DNA of 64,000 nt from Allobosea sp. Root381. Its GTDB lineage: Bacteria > Pseudomonadota > Alphaproteobacteria > Rhizobiales > Beijerinckiaceae. Positions within the stretch are counted from its first letter, which is position 1. The number at the start of each line of letters is the position of its first letter. The DNA lies in the NCBI RefSeq assembly GCF_001429395.1, contig NZ_LMJT01000044.1, positions 95,287 through 159,286 on the forward strand, written 5' to 3'. Under the pieces are notes generated by a model, which worked only from the letters and a program-made list of their open reading frames with translations, was not told the origin of the DNA and searched no databases. The position numbers and the translations under genes are program-made. Below, one piece after another: positions 17,924 through 27,743 of this stretch.

Positions 17924-18775
17924 ATGTCGCTCAAGCATATCCTCGGCCTCGATCACGTCGTGGTCACCGTTCGCGACCTCGATGCCGCCGCCGAGCAATG
18001 GCGCGGCCTAGGTTTCACCGTTTCGCCGCGCGGCACCCATTCGCCGATCCTCGGCACCGGCAACTACACGATCATGTTCGGCGAAGACTATGTCGAGCTG
18101 CTCGGCATCCTGACCGAGACCGAGCAGAACAAGCCGACGCGCGACTATCTCGCCAAGCGCGAGGGCCTCGAACGTGCCGCCTTCACCACCGACGATGCTG
18201 CCGCCGGCGCCGAAGAACTGAAGAGCCGAGGCTTTCCGGCGCTGGGCCCGATCCATTTCGGACGCCCGGTCGAATTGCCCGGCGGCGGCACCGGCGAAGC
18301 GAAGTTCAACGTCTTCCGCTGGCCGCTCGAGGAGCAGCCCGGGGGCCTGCGCATCTTCGCCTGCCAGCATCTGACCCGCGAGACCGTCTGGATTCCCGAA
18401 CTTCAGAGTCACGCCAACGGCGCCAGCCGCCTGGTCCGGCTCGAAATCCTCACCGCCGATCCTAAGGCCGCAGCCGAACACCTCGCCCGCCTGATCGACG
18501 AGCCCGCCCGCGCCGATGGCGACGGCTGGCTGGTTCCCTCCGGCGGCAAGCGCGCCGATTTCCTGTTCTATGACGCTGCCGGCTTCGCCCGCCGCTACCC
18601 CGATGCCGTCCGCGACGGCGCGGCGAGCGAAGGCGCCACTGCACTCGTCGTCGCCAGCGGCGACCTCGCCGGCGCGAAGGCTGCCCTCGGCGCGCGTGGC
18701 GTTGCCCATGACGGCGCCGTCAGCGTCGCCGCAAGCGCCGCCAACGGCATCGTCCTGAGCTTCCTGCCGCAGTAG
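17924..18775 (+). CDS. VOC family protein (glyoxalase-like domain)
   Basis: A 283-residue vicinal-oxygen-chelate protein. The start KHILGLDHVVVTVRDLDAAAEQWRGLGF, given here only in part (GLDHVVVTVRDLDAA), is the first beta-alpha-beta-beta-beta module with a likely metal-ligand His. NYTIMFGEDYVELLGI follows, with a Glu in the second ligand position. The C-terminal half is a poorer second module. This resembles the Glyoxalase_3 group, whose members are mostly uncharacterised. It sits just ahead of a peptide ABC operon on the same strand, 100 bases away, so it may be co-regulated with it. Confidence 0.82.
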   Translation: MSLKHILGLDHVVVTVRDLDAAAEQWRGLGFTVSPRGTHSPILGTGNYTIMFGEDYVELLGILTETEQNKPTRDYLAKREGLERAAFTTDDAAAGAEELKSRGFPALGPIHFGRPVELPGGGTGEAKFNVFRWPLEEQPGGLRIFACQHLTRETVWIPELQSHANGASRLVRLEILTADPKAAAEHLARLIDEPARADGDGWLVPSGGKRADFLFYDAAGFARRYPDAVRDGAASEGATALVVASGDLAGAKAALGARGVAHDGAVSVAASAANGIVLSFLPQ

Positions 18776-18875
18776 CAGGCAAACACCGCTTTTATTTAAG
18801 CGCGACCGCCGTTGACGGTCGTGCTCGCCGCTCACATCGTTTCCCTTACGCGACCTCAGAGACGAGGATTTTCCC

Positions 18876-20483
18876 ATGGACATGACCCGCCGCGCCGCGC
18901 TCCTGACCAGCGCCGCCATCGCCTCCAGCGTTGCCTTCCCGATGCGCTCGCTCTTCGCCCAGGAGACCCCGCGCAAGGGCGGCGTCTTCACCGTCCATTA
19001 CGGTGCCGAGCAGCGCCAGCTGAACCCCAGCCTTCAGGCCTCGACCGGCGTCTACATCATCGGCGGCAAGATCCAGGAGCAACTCGTCGACCTCGACGCA
19101 GCCGGCAACCCGGTCGGCGTGCTCGCCACGAGCTGGGAAGCCTCGCCCGACGGCAAGACCATCACCTTCAAGCTGCGCGAGGGCGTGAAATGGCACGACG
19201 GCAAGCCCTTCACCTCGGCGGACGTGCAGTTCACCGCGATGGAGATGTGGAAGAAGATCCTGAACTACGGCACCACGCTGCAGCTCTTCCTCACCGCCGT
19301 CGACACGCCCGATCCGCTAACCGCCGTGTTCCGCTACGAGCGCCCGATGCCGCTCAACCTGCTGCTGCGCGCCCTGCCCGATCTCGGCTACGTCTCGCCG
19401 CGCCATATCTATGAGGGCAAGGGCGACATCCGTCAGAATCCGGCGAACCTCGCGCCCATCGGCACCGGCCCGTTCAAATTCGTCACCTATGAGCGCGGCC
19501 AGCACGTCATCGCCGACCGCAACCCCGATTACTGGCGCCCGAACGCGCCTAATCTCGACCGCATCGTCTGGCGCGTCGTCACCGACCGTTCTGCCGCCGC
19601 CGCCCAGATGGAAGCAGGCCAGATCCACTACTCGCCGTTCTCCGGCCTGACGATCTCGGACGCCGCGCGCCTGAGCAAGGATCCGCGCTTCATCGTCTCG
19701 ACCAAGGGCAATGAGGGCAATGCCCGCACCAACACGGTCGAATTCAACTTCCGGCGCAAGGAACTCGCCGACATCCGCGTGCGCCGCGCCATCGCGCATG
19801 CGCTCGACATCCCCTTCTTCATCGAGAACTTCCTCGGCGACTTCGCCAAGCCCGGCACCGGCCCGGTCCCCTCGGTCTCGACCGATTTCTATCCGGCCGA
19901 CAACGGCCCGCAATACGCCTTCGACAAGAAGCTCTCGGCCAAGCTGCTCGACGAGGCCGGCTTCAAGGCCGGCGCTGGCGGCACGCGCTTCTCGCTGCGC
20001 CTCCTGCCCGCGCCGTGGGGCGAGGACATCACCCTGTTCGCGACCTTCATCCAGCAGTCGCTGGCCGAAGTCGGGATCAAGGTCGAGGTGGTGCGCACCG
20101 ATGGCGGCGGCTTCCTGAAACAGGTCTATGACGACCATGCCTTCGACCTCGCCACCGGCTGGCACCAGTACCGCAACGACCCCGCCGTCTCGACGACCGT
20201 CTGGTATCGCTCGGGCCAGCCGAAGGGCGCCCCCTGGACCAACCAGTGGGACTGGACCAACCCGACGATGGACAAGATCATCGACGATGCGGCGACCGAG
20301 ATCGACGTCGCCAAGCGCAAGGCGCTCTATGGCGATTTCGTCCGGCTCGCCAACACCGAGATCCCGATCTGGACGCCGATCGAGCAGATTTTCCTGACCA
20401 CGATCAGCGCCAAGGCCCGCAACCATTCCAACACGCCGCGCTGGGGCTCGAGCTCCTGGCACGATCTGTGGTTGGCGGAGTGA
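18876..20483 (+). CDS. Peptide ABC transporter periplasmic substrate-binding protein (SBP family 5)
   Basis: A 535-residue family 5 binding protein. The N terminus has an Arg pair followed by a hydrophobic run and ends near SLFAQ, compatible with Sec or Tat export although the twin-Arg motif (MTRRAALL) is not canonical. REGVKWHDGKPFTSADVQF (about residues 98-116) is the family landmark. The C terminus IPIWTPIEQIFLTTISAK is typical. An upstream GAGG lies about 11 bases before ATG 18876; the ATG at 18882 is an alternative. First gene of the second peptide transporter operon; distinct in sequence from the binding protein at 5116-6684. Confidence 0.92.
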   Translation: MDMTRRAALLTSAAIASSVAFPMRSLFAQETPRKGGVFTVHYGAEQRQLNPSLQASTGVYIIGGKIQEQLVDLDAAGNPVGVLATSWEASPDGKTITFKLREGVKWHDGKPFTSADVQFTAMEMWKKILNYGTTLQLFLTAVDTPDPLTAVFRYERPMPLNLLLRALPDLGYVSPRHIYEGKGDIRQNPANLAPIGTGPFKFVTYERGQHVIADRNPDYWRPNAPNLDRIVWRVVTDRSAAAAQMEAGQIHYSPFSGLTISDAARLSKDPRFIVSTKGNEGNARTNTVEFNFRRKELADIRVRRAIAHALDIPFFIENFLGDFAKPGTGPVPSVSTDFYPADNGPQYAFDKKLSAKLLDEAGFKAGAGGTRFSLRLLPAPWGEDITLFATFIQQSLAEVGIKVEVVRTDGGGFLKQVYDDHAFDLATGWHQYRNDPAVSTTVWYRSGQPKGAPWTNQWDWTNPTMDKIIDDAATEIDVAKRKALYGDFVRLANTEIPIWTPIEQIFLTTISAKARNHSNTPRWGSSSWHDLWLAE

Positions 20484-20522
20484 AGGCTTCGTCTTCCGAA
20501 GCGGTCTGCTAAAGTCGGTTCC

Positions 20523-21500
20523 ATGCGCATCCTGACCCTTGCGGGGCGGCGTCTCGCCGCCTCGATCCCCACTCTCGTCCTGATCCTGATCGGGGTCTTC
20601 GTCCTGCTTCAGTTCGCGCCGGGCGACACGGTCGATGCGCTGATGGCGCAGATGGGCGGCGGCGATGCCGAGACCGCCCGTCAACTGCGCGAGCATTACG
20701 GGCTCAACATCTCGGCCTGGGCCCAGCTCGGAAACTATCTCTGGCGGCTGGTCCAGCTCGATCTCGGCTTCTCGGCGATCTACGGCAAGCCGGTCGCGAC
20801 CGTGATCGCCGAGCGCCTGCCGCCGACGATCCTGCTGATGACCGCCTCGCTCTCGCTCGCCTTCTTCTTCGGGCTGATCTTCGGCGTCATCGCGGCGCGC
20901 GGCGTCAACCGCTGGCCGGATACGCTGATCTCGACGCTCGGCCTCGTCTTCTATGCGATGCCGACCTTCTGGTTCGGCCTGATGGCGATCGTCGTCTTCT
21001 CGATCTACCTGCAATGGCTGCCGGCGGGCGGCTTCGAGGACATCACGGTCGCCCGCGCAGGGTTGGCCCGCACGCTCGACATCGCGAGCCACCTCGTCCT
21101 GCCGACACTGACGCTCGCCCTGTTCTACATGGCGATCTATCTCCGCATCATGCGCGGCTCGATGCTGGAGGTGCTGACGCTCGATTTCGTCCGCACCGCC
21201 CGCGCCAAGGGCATGGACGAAACCCGCGTCGTCGTGCGCCACGTCCTGCGCAACGCGCTGTTGCCGATGGTGACGCTGATCGGCCTGCAGGCCGGCACGA
21301 TGCTTGGCGGTTCCGTGGTGGTCGAGAGCGTGTTCTCGCTGCCGGGCCTGGGCCGCCTCGCCTATGAATCGGTGATACAGCGCGATCTCAACACGCTGCT
21401 CGGCATCGTCTTCGTCTCGGCGCTCTTGGTCATCGCCGTCAACTTCATCGTCGACCTGCTCTACGCCCGGCTCGACCCGCGCATCACGACGGGGGGCTGA
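20523..21500 (+). CDS. Peptide ABC transporter permease, DppB type
   Basis: A 325-residue inner-membrane permease. RRLAASIPTLVLILIGVFVL is the first transmembrane helix; LQFAPGDTVDAL (about residues 29-40) is the family FxPGD motif. The EAA loop is LDFVRTARAKGMDE near residue 221, and the end is YARLDPRITTGG. It follows the binding-protein gene after 39 bases and is followed 3 bases later by the DppC-type gene, so the operon is compact. Confidence 0.92.
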   Translation: MRILTLAGRRLAASIPTLVLILIGVFVLLQFAPGDTVDALMAQMGGGDAETARQLREHYGLNISAWAQLGNYLWRLVQLDLGFSAIYGKPVATVIAERLPPTILLMTASLSLAFFFGLIFGVIAARGVNRWPDTLISTLGLVFYAMPTFWFGLMAIVVFSIYLQWLPAGGFEDITVARAGLARTLDIASHLVLPTLTLALFYMAIYLRIMRGSMLEVLTLDFVRTARAKGMDETRVVVRHVLRNALLPMVTLIGLQAGTMLGGSVVVESVFSLPGLGRLAYESVIQRDLNTLLGIVFVSALLVIAVNFIVDLLYARLDPRITTGG

Positions 21501-21503
21501 AGC

Positions 21504-22334
21504 ATGTCCTTCCTGAAGCTCTATTTTCGCAGCCCGCCGGCCGTGATCGGCCTCGTCCTGCTGCTGCTCGTCCTCGCCATGGCGCTGAGCGCCGACTGGC
21601 TCTATCCGCGCGATCCGCTGGCGCTGGCCGGCCGGCCGCTGATCTGGCCGTTCAGCAATCCGCGCTTCCTGCTCGGCACCGACAATTCCGGCCGCGACAT
21701 CGCCGCCCAGATCTTCCACGGCGCGCGTATCTCGCTGCTGATCGGGCTGGTCGCGACCGTGATCTCGGTCCTGATCGGCATCACCATCGGCGCCTTCGCC
21801 GGCTATTACGGTGACTGGGTCGACACCGCCCTGATGCGCGTCACCGAGGCCTTCCAGACCCTGCCGAACTTCATCCTGCTGCTGGTTCTGGTCGCCGTCT
21901 TCGGCTCGACCATCACGACGGTCACCGTCGCGATCGGCATCGTCTCGTGGCCGGCTTCCGCCCGGCTGACGCGCGCCGAGTTCCTCTCCCTGCGCAACCG
22001 CGAATTCGTCCAGGCCGGCCGGACGCTGGGCCTGCGCGACATCAAGCTGATCTTCGGCGAGATCCTGCCCAATGCGCTCCCCCCCGTCATCGTCTATGCC
22101 AGCGTGGTGATGGCGATCGCGATCCTGCTCGAAAGCGCGCTGGCCTTCCTCAAGCTCTCCGATCCGAACGTCGCCTCCTGGGGCAATTTGATCGGCGCCG
22201 GCCGCGATGTTCTGCGGGTGCAATGGTATGTTTCGGCCATTCCCGGCGTCGCGATCCTCGCCACCGTGCTCGCCGTCTCGCTCGTAGGCCAGGGCCTGAA
22301 CGATGCCCTCAACCCGAGGCTGAAGGGCAGATGA
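21504..22334 (+). CDS. Peptide ABC transporter permease, DppC type
   Basis: A 276-residue inner-membrane permease, a little shorter than the average DppC. It has the N-terminal helix AVIGLVLLLLVLAMALSADW, the LLGTDNSGRDIAAQIFHGAR motif (about residues 55-74) and the cytoplasmic EAA loop REFVQAGRTLGLRD. It ends LVGQGLNDALNPRLKGR, as usual. The stop codon overlaps the ATG of the dual ATPase gene by four bases. Confidence 0.92.
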   Translation: MSFLKLYFRSPPAVIGLVLLLLVLAMALSADWLYPRDPLALAGRPLIWPFSNPRFLLGTDNSGRDIAAQIFHGARISLLIGLVATVISVLIGITIGAFAGYYGDWVDTALMRVTEAFQTLPNFILLLVLVAVFGSTITTVTVAIGIVSWPASARLTRAEFLSLRNREFVQAGRTLGLRDIKLIFGEILPNALPPVIVYASVVMAIAILLESALAFLKLSDPNVASWGNLIGAGRDVLRVQWYVSAIPGVAILATVLAVSLVGQGLNDALNPRLKGR

Positions 22335-23953
22335 GCGCGATCCTCACCCTCGAAGCCGTCAGCGTCCGGCTGCCGAAGAACGCCGACCGCCCGCATGCGA
22401 TGAGCGAGGTTTCGCTCGCCCTCCAGGCCAACGAGATCCTCTGCGTCGTCGGCGAGTCCGGCTCGGGCAAGTCGATGACGGCCAATGCCGTGATGCGCCT
22501 GTTGCCCCCCGGCGTCGACATCGATGGCGGACGCATCCTGTTCGAGGGCCGCGATCTCGCAAGCCTGAGCGAATCCGAGATGCGCAAGGTCCGCGGCGCC
22601 GGTATCGCCATGATCTTCCAGGAACCGATGACGGCGCTCAATCCGCTGCGCACCATCGGCGACCAGATCGGCGAGATGTTCGAGTTGCACAGCGATCTCG
22701 GCAAGGGCGAGGTCAAGGCCAGGGTTCAGGCCCTGTTGGAAGAGGTCCGCATCCCCGATCCCGTCGCGGCGGCGAAGGCCTATCCGCACGAGTTGTCCGG
22801 AGGCCAGCGCCAGCGCGCCATGATCGCCATGGCGCTCGCGCTCGATCCGAAGGTGCTGATCGCCGACGAGCCGACCACCGCGCTCGACGTCACCACCCAG
22901 GCCCAGATCCTCGAGCTCATCCGCGACCTGCAGAAGCGCAAGGGCACGGCCGTCCTCTTCATCACCCATGATTTCGGCGTGGTCGCCGAGATCGCCGACC
23001 GCGTCGCGGTGATGAGCCAGGGCCGCGTCGTCGAGCAGGGGGCGGCCGAGGAGGTGCTGGGAAACCCGCAGCACGCCTATACCAAGCAGCTCATCGCCGC
23101 CGTCCCGCCGCTCAAGGCGCCGCCGCCGCGCACGCTCGGCTCCGAGCCGATCCTGACCATCGAGCATGTCTCGAAGACCTATCGCACGGGCGGCTTCCTC
23201 GGCCGCGGCCAGCGTGTCACCCACGCAGTCAAGGACGTCTCGCTCGTCCTGCCGAAGGGCGCGACGCTCGGCATCGTCGGCGAATCCGGCTCCGGCAAGT
23301 CGACACTGGCGCGCTGCATCGTACGCCTGATCGATCCGGAGAGCGGCGCCATCCGCATCTCCGGCACCGATCTCGCGAGCCTCTCCAAATCCGAGCTGCG
23401 CGCGGCGACCCGCCACATCCAGATGGTCTTTCAGGACCCCTTCGCCTCGCTCAACCCGCGCCGCAAGGCTGGCGAGGCCGTGGCGCAGGGCCTGATCGTC
23501 CATGGCAGGCCCAGGCCCGAGGCGATGATCCGCGCCAAGGAGCTGTTCACGCTGGTCGGTCTCGACCCTGCTGCGACAGACCGCTACCCGCATGAGTTCT
23601 CCGGCGGCCAGCGCCAGCGCATCGGGCTCGCCCGCGCGCTCGCGCTCGAACCGCGCGTGCTCGTCGCCGACGAGCCGGTCTCCGCGCTCGACGTCTCCGT
23701 GCAGGCGCAGGTGCTGAAGCTGCTGGCCGAGCTGCGCCAGCGCCTCGGCCTGTCGATCGTCTTCATCACCCATGATCTGCGCGTCGCGGCACAGGTCTGC
23801 GACCTCGTCGCGGTGATGAAGAGCGGCGAGGTCGTCGAGGCCGGCCCGATCGGCGAGGTTTTCGGCAATCCGCAGCACGACTATACCAAGGCTCTGCTCG
23901 CCTCGATTCCCGGTCGTGAGTTCGGTATGCGGGAGCAGACACTGAGCGCCTGA
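22331..23953 (+). CDS. Peptide ABC transporter, fused dual ATP-binding protein
   Basis: A 540-residue protein with two ABC ATPase domains, the same layout as the one at 1602-3221. Walker A of domain 1 is GESGSGKS at residues 41-48 with signature LSGGQRQR; domain 2 has GESGSGKST near residue 320 and signature FSGGQRQR. Both Walker B motifs (LIADEPTTALD, LVADEPVSALD) are intact. I chose ATG 22331, which overlaps the permease stop as ATGA; an open reading that continues upstream lies inside the permease gene in another frame and is not coding. Confidence 0.93.
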   Translation: MSAILTLEAVSVRLPKNADRPHAMSEVSLALQANEILCVVGESGSGKSMTANAVMRLLPPGVDIDGGRILFEGRDLASLSESEMRKVRGAGIAMIFQEPMTALNPLRTIGDQIGEMFELHSDLGKGEVKARVQALLEEVRIPDPVAAAKAYPHELSGGQRQRAMIAMALALDPKVLIADEPTTALDVTTQAQILELIRDLQKRKGTAVLFITHDFGVVAEIADRVAVMSQGRVVEQGAAEEVLGNPQHAYTKQLIAAVPPLKAPPPRTLGSEPILTIEHVSKTYRTGGFLGRGQRVTHAVKDVSLVLPKGATLGIVGESGSGKSTLARCIVRLIDPESGAIRISGTDLASLSKSELRAATRHIQMVFQDPFASLNPRRKAGEAVAQGLIVHGRPRPEAMIRAKELFTLVGLDPAATDRYPHEFSGGQRQRIGLARALALEPRVLVADEPVSALDVSVQAQVLKLLAELRQRLGLSIVFITHDLRVAAQVCDLVAVMKSGEVVEAGPIGEVFGNPQHDYTKALLASIPGREFGMREQTLSA

Positions 23954-23994
23954 CGCGGATCGTCCGGCGCCGTCTGACGGCATTCGGAGACGCC

Positions 23995-25227
23995 ATGACC
24001 ATTCGCGAACAGCTGATCGAGCGCTTCCTGCGCTACGTCGCCATCGAGAGCCAGAGCAATGCCAAGGCGACGACGCTGCCGACCACGCCGGGCCAGCAAC
24101 GCCTTGCCGAATTGCTCGCCGACGAACTGCGCGCTCTCGGCCTCGACGACATCGTCATCGACCAGCACGCGACCGTCACCGCGCTGAAGCGCGGCACGGT
24201 AAAGGGCGCGCCGCGCATCGGCTTCATCGCCCATCTCGACACCGTCGATTCCGGCCTGTCCCCGGTCATCCGCCCGCAGATCCTGCGCTTCGAGGGCAAG
24301 GACCTCTGCCTGAACGCGCAGCAGGACATCTGGCTGCGCGTTGCCGAGCATCCCGAGATCCGGCCCTGGGAAGGCGCCGATATCATCTTCGGCGACGGCA
24401 CCAGCGTGCTCGGCGCCGACAACAAATCCGCAATCGCCATCGTCATGACGCTGCTGGCGACGCTTACGCCGGAGGATCAGCATGGCGACATCCTCGTCGC
24501 CTTCGTGCCGGACGAGGAGATCGGGCTCCGCGGCGCCAAGGCGCTCGACCTCGCCCGCTTCGACTGCGATTTCGCCTACACCATCGACAGCTGCGAGGTC
24601 GGCGAGGTCGTCATCGAGAACTTCAACGCCGCCGCCGGCGAGCTGGTCTTCACAGGCGTCAGCGCCCATCCGATGTCGGCCAAGGGCGTTCTGGTCAACC
24701 CGCTGCTGATGGCGCACGACTACATCACCGCGTTCGACCGCGCCGAGACCCCGGAGCGAACCGAAGGTCGCGAGGGCTATTTCTGGTTCAACGACATCGT
24801 CGCCAATACCGGCACGGCGCGGCTCAAGGTAATGATCCGCGAGTTCGACAAGCAGCGTTTCGAGGAGCGCAAGCGCCGTGTCGCCGAGGTCGCGGGTGAG
24901 ATTGCGGCGCGCTATCCGGCCGGGCGCGTCGAATGCACCGTCACCGACACCTATGGCAACATCTCCGACAGCCTGGGCGATGATCGCCGCTCGGTCGACC
25001 TGCTGCTTTCGGCCATGTCGGAATTGAACATCGCGCCGAAGCTGATCCCGATGCGCGGCGGCACGGACGGCGCGGCGCTCTCGGCACGGGGCCTGCCGAC
25101 GCCCAACTTCTTCACCGGCGCCTATAATTTCCATTCGCGCTTCGAGTTCATGCCGGTCCCGGCCTTCGAGCGCTCCTTCGAGGTCGCGCGCCGGATCTGC
25201 GAACTGGCGACCAGAAACCCAGCCTGA
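23995..25227 (+). CDS. pepT: Peptidase T (tripeptide aminopeptidase)
   Basis: A 410-residue M20B di-zinc tripeptidase, the usual length. Metal-site elements are GFIAHLDTVDSG (about residues 75-86), SVLGADNKSAIAIVM (about 139-153), FVPDEEIGLRGA with the catalytic Glu, DSCEVGEV, and the C-terminal FHSRFEFMP with the final His. It removes N-terminal residues from tripeptides in the cytoplasm. It starts 41 bases after the second peptide transporter, which supports a transport-then-cleave cassette. The close match to classic PepT motifs makes this one of the surer calls here. Confidence 0.93.
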   Translation: MTIREQLIERFLRYVAIESQSNAKATTLPTTPGQQRLAELLADELRALGLDDIVIDQHATVTALKRGTVKGAPRIGFIAHLDTVDSGLSPVIRPQILRFEGKDLCLNAQQDIWLRVAEHPEIRPWEGADIIFGDGTSVLGADNKSAIAIVMTLLATLTPEDQHGDILVAFVPDEEIGLRGAKALDLARFDCDFAYTIDSCEVGEVVIENFNAAAGELVFTGVSAHPMSAKGVLVNPLLMAHDYITAFDRAETPERTEGREGYFWFNDIVANTGTARLKVMIREFDKQRFEERKRRVAEVAGEIAARYPAGRVECTVTDTYGNISDSLGDDRRSVDLLLSAMSELNIAPKLIPMRGGTDGAALSARGLPTPNFFTGAYNFHSRFEFMPVPAFERSFEVARRICELATRNPA

Positions 25228-25236
25228 CGCTGGGCC

Positions 25237-25893
25237 TTACGCCCGGCGCGCCGTCAGCACGAACATCGGCACGCCGCCGGGATAAGGCGGCGTCGCGAAC
25301 AGATGCTGCCAGGAACGCGCCTCGCCGAAGCCGGCCTCGCCGAGCATCCGCCGGGTGCCGGGCTCGGTCAGCCCGTCATGCAAAGGCAGACGCGCGGCGA
25401 GTTCGGGCGCGTAGGTCGAACGGTATTGCGGCGCGACCGACCAGAGCCCGTCCGAGACCACGACCATCCCGCCCGGCCGCAGGATGCGATGCGCCTGGTG
25501 CAGCGCGGCCATCGGCCGCTCCAGCGTCCACAGCACATTGCGGATCGTCACGATGTCGGCCGAGGCCGGCGCGATTTCCGCCTCGTCGATCACGGCTTTC
25601 TCGAATTCGACCGCGAGCCCGGCCTCCTGGGAAGCCGCACGCGCGACCGCCAGCATGCCCTCCGAACCGTCATAGCCACGCACGCGATGGCCGAGCGAGG
25701 CGGCGATGAGCGCGCAGGCGCCGGTGCCTGTGCCGAGGTCGACGACATCCTTCTGCCCGTCCGCGGCGAAGGCCGCCTGCAACACCTCACGCCATAGCGC
25801 GCTCTGCGCGACATGCGAGGCGACGCCGTCGAAATGCGGGGCCCGCGCGCTCCAATAGGCGGTCACGGCCTCCTGCGTCTTCGCTTCCCTCAT
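25237..25893 (-). CDS. Class I SAM-dependent methyltransferase
   Basis: A 218-residue cytoplasmic methyltransferase. The SAM-binding motif I is VDLGTGTGACALIAASLG (about residues 46-63), motif II has the acidic residue in VRGYDGSEGMLA, and the post-I region IVTIRNVLWTLERP fits the Methyltransf_11/25 group. Substrate is unknown. It is the last gene of a minus-strand block that begins with a cobalamin riboswitch and encodes a corrinoid/metal-chelate importer, starting 12 bases after the ATPase gene. This suggests a role on an imported corrinoid, a metal chelate or a related cofactor, which is inference only. Confidence 0.85.
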   Translation of the reverse strand: MREAKTQEAVTAYWSARAPHFDGVASHVAQSALWREVLQAAFAADGQKDVVDLGTGTGACALIAASLGHRVRGYDGSEGMLAVARAASQEAGLAVEFEKAVIDEAEIAPASADIVTIRNVLWTLERPMAALHQAHRILRPGGMVVVSDGLWSVAPQYRSTYAPELAARLPLHDGLTEPGTRRMLGEAGFGEARSWQHLFATPPYPGGVPMFVLTARRA

Positions 25894-25904
25894 CGCGGCA
25901 TGCT

Positions 25905-26675
25905 CTATTCCGGTGGGTCGATCAGATATTCGATATGGCGGCGGCCCGACGCGCTTTCGCGGATGCTGACCGCCACGCCGAAGACCCGCGCGATCAGATC
26001 CTCGGTCAGCACCTCCGGCGGCGCGCCCGAGGCGACCACCTTGCCCTCATGCATCACAGCGATCTCGTCGCAGAACAGCGATGCGAGATTGAGGTCGTGC
26101 AAGGCGAGGATGCAGGTGACGCCGAGGCGGCGGATCAGCGCCAGGATCGAGAGCTGGTGCTGGATGTCGAGATGATTGGTCGGCTCGTCCAAGATGAGCT
26201 CGCGCGGCTCCTGCGCCAGGGCGCGGGCGATGTGGACGCGCTGGCGCTCGCCGCCGGAGAGCGTGTGCCAGAGCTGATCGTGCCGCTCGCTCATGTCGAC
26301 GCGCTCGAGCGCGGCCTCGACGGCGGCCTCGTCGGCGACGGTCCAAGAGGCGAGCGCGCCGCGATGCGGCGTCCGCCCGAGCTTGACCACGTCGCAGACC
26401 GAGAGCTGCACTTCCGTCGAGGCCTGCTGCTCGACGAAGGCGAGGCGCTTTGCCAGGTCACGCCGCGTCATCGCGGCGAGGTCGCGGTCGTCCAGCGTGA
26501 CGACGCCGCTCTCGACCTTGCGCAGCCGGCAGAGCAGCCGCAGCAGGCTCGACTTGCCGGAACCGTTCGGCCCGATCAGGCCGAGCACCCGGCCGGGCTC
26601 CGCGCGCAACGTCACGCCGTCGACGATCATCCGTCGCTCGGCGCTCCAGCGCACGTCATGGGCCGCGAGCGTCAT
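25905..26675 (-). CDS. ABC transporter ATP-binding protein, BtuD/FecE type
   Basis: A 256-residue ATPase of the vitamin B12/siderophore class. Walker A GPNGSGKSSLLRLL (about residues 35-48), signature LSGGERQRVHIAR (about 137-149), Walker B LILDEPTNHLD and the switch His in LALHDLNLA are present. It drives the FecCD-type permease whose stop codon it overlaps by four bases. The cobalamin riboswitch at the head of the operon points to corrinoid uptake rather than ferric siderophore uptake. Confidence 0.92.
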   Translation of the reverse strand: MTLAAHDVRWSAERRMIVDGVTLRAEPGRVLGLIGPNGSGKSSLLRLLCRLRKVESGVVTLDDRDLAAMTRRDLAKRLAFVEQQASTEVQLSVCDVVKLGRTPHRGALASWTVADEAAVEAALERVDMSERHDQLWHTLSGGERQRVHIARALAQEPRELILDEPTNHLDIQHQLSILALIRRLGVTCILALHDLNLASLFCDEIAVMHEGKVVASGAPPEVLTEDLIARVFGVAVSIRESASGRRHIEYLIDPPE

Positions 26676-27709
26676 GTCGGCCGCCTCGCACGGTAGAGGA
26701 TCAGCGCGAAGGCCGGCGCCCCGAACAGGGCTGTGACCACACCGATCGGCAGGATCTGCTGCGGCACGAGGATGCGCGACAGGATGTCGGCGAGGATCAT
26801 GAAGACAGCCCCGATGACCAGGCAGGCCGGCAGCAGCCGCGCATGCGCCGTCCCGACGAGGAAGCGCGCCGCATGCGGGATCACGAGCCCGACGAAGCCG
26901 ACAGTACCGACAATGCTGACCATGGTGGCGGTCATCACAGCCGTCGTCGCGAAGAGGATGATCTTGACCCGCGTCACCGCGACGCCCAGCGAGGCCGCCG
27001 CATCCGCGCCGAAGGCGAAGGCGTCGAGCACCTTGGCGTGCAGCATGCAGACGCCGAAGCAGATCAGCGCCACCGGCGTCGCCACCCAGACATCGGGCCA
27101 GCGCACCCCGCCGAAATTGCCGAGCAGCCAGAACATCACCCCGCGCGCCTGCTCGGCATTGGCCAGTGTGGTGACGATGGTCGCGGTCGCGGCGTTGAAG
27201 AGCTGCGAGCCGGCAACGCCCGCCAGAATGACGCGGTCGCTTGAGCCGCCGGCGCCCGCCGCAAGCAGGGCGACGACGAGCAGCGCCACCACCGCCCCGA
27301 TGAAGGCCCCGCCCGAGATCGTCAGCACGGCGCCACCGAAACCGAGGATCATCACCGCGACCGCGCCGGTCGAGGCGCCGGCCGAGATGCCGAGAATGTA
27401 GGGCTCGGCCAGCGGGTTGCGCAGCAGCGCCTGCAGGATCGCGCCCGACAGGGCGAGCGTCCCCCCGCAGAGCGCTGCCATCAGCGCCCGGCTCAGCCGG
27501 TAGTCGAAGATAACGCCCTGCTGAATCGCGCTGACGGGATAGCCGAGGTCGAACAGCCCGTTGCCGAGCGCCTGGAAGGCGGTCGACAGCGGGATGCGCA
27601 TCTCGCCGATGGTCACGGCGAGCGTGATCGCGGTGACGAGCGCCAGCAGCGCCACCAGCGCGATCGCGATGCGCGCCGGCCAGTTGGGCTCTATCGGTGC
27701 GTGGCTCAC
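26672..27709 (-). CDS. FecCD/BtuC-type ABC transporter permease
   Basis: A 345-residue inner-membrane permease with about ten hydrophobic segments, as in BtuC. Landmarks include LRNPLAEPYILGISAGASTGA (in part, about residues 94-114) and IVGTVGFVGLVIPHAARFLVG (in part), both conserved in iron/B12 permeases. The likely start is GTG at 27709. It lies 34 bases downstream of the binding-protein gene. The channel would move a corrinoid, cobalt chelate or similar metal complex into the cytoplasm. Confidence 0.92.
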   Translation of the reverse strand: MSHAPIEPNWPARIAIALVALLALVTAITLAVTIGEMRIPLSTAFQALGNGLFDLGYPVSAIQQGVIFDYRLSRALMAALCGGTLALSGAILQALLRNPLAEPYILGISAGASTGAVAVMILGFGGAVLTISGGAFIGAVVALLVVALLAAGAGGSSDRVILAGVAGSQLFNAATATIVTTLANAEQARGVMFWLLGNFGGVRWPDVWVATPVALICFGVCMLHAKVLDAFAFGADAAASLGVAVTRVKIILFATTAVMTATMVSIVGTVGFVGLVIPHAARFLVGTAHARLLPACLVIGAVFMILADILSRILVPQQILPIGVVTALFGAPAFALILYRARRPT

Positions 27710-27743
27710 GCCGTAGCTCTCGTCCGGCGTGGTTCGCCCGCGC

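Noticed and set aside
19317..22223. 968-codon minus-strand open frame opposite the second peptide transporter
   Set aside because: It covers three well-supported plus-strand genes and shows only mirrored composition.
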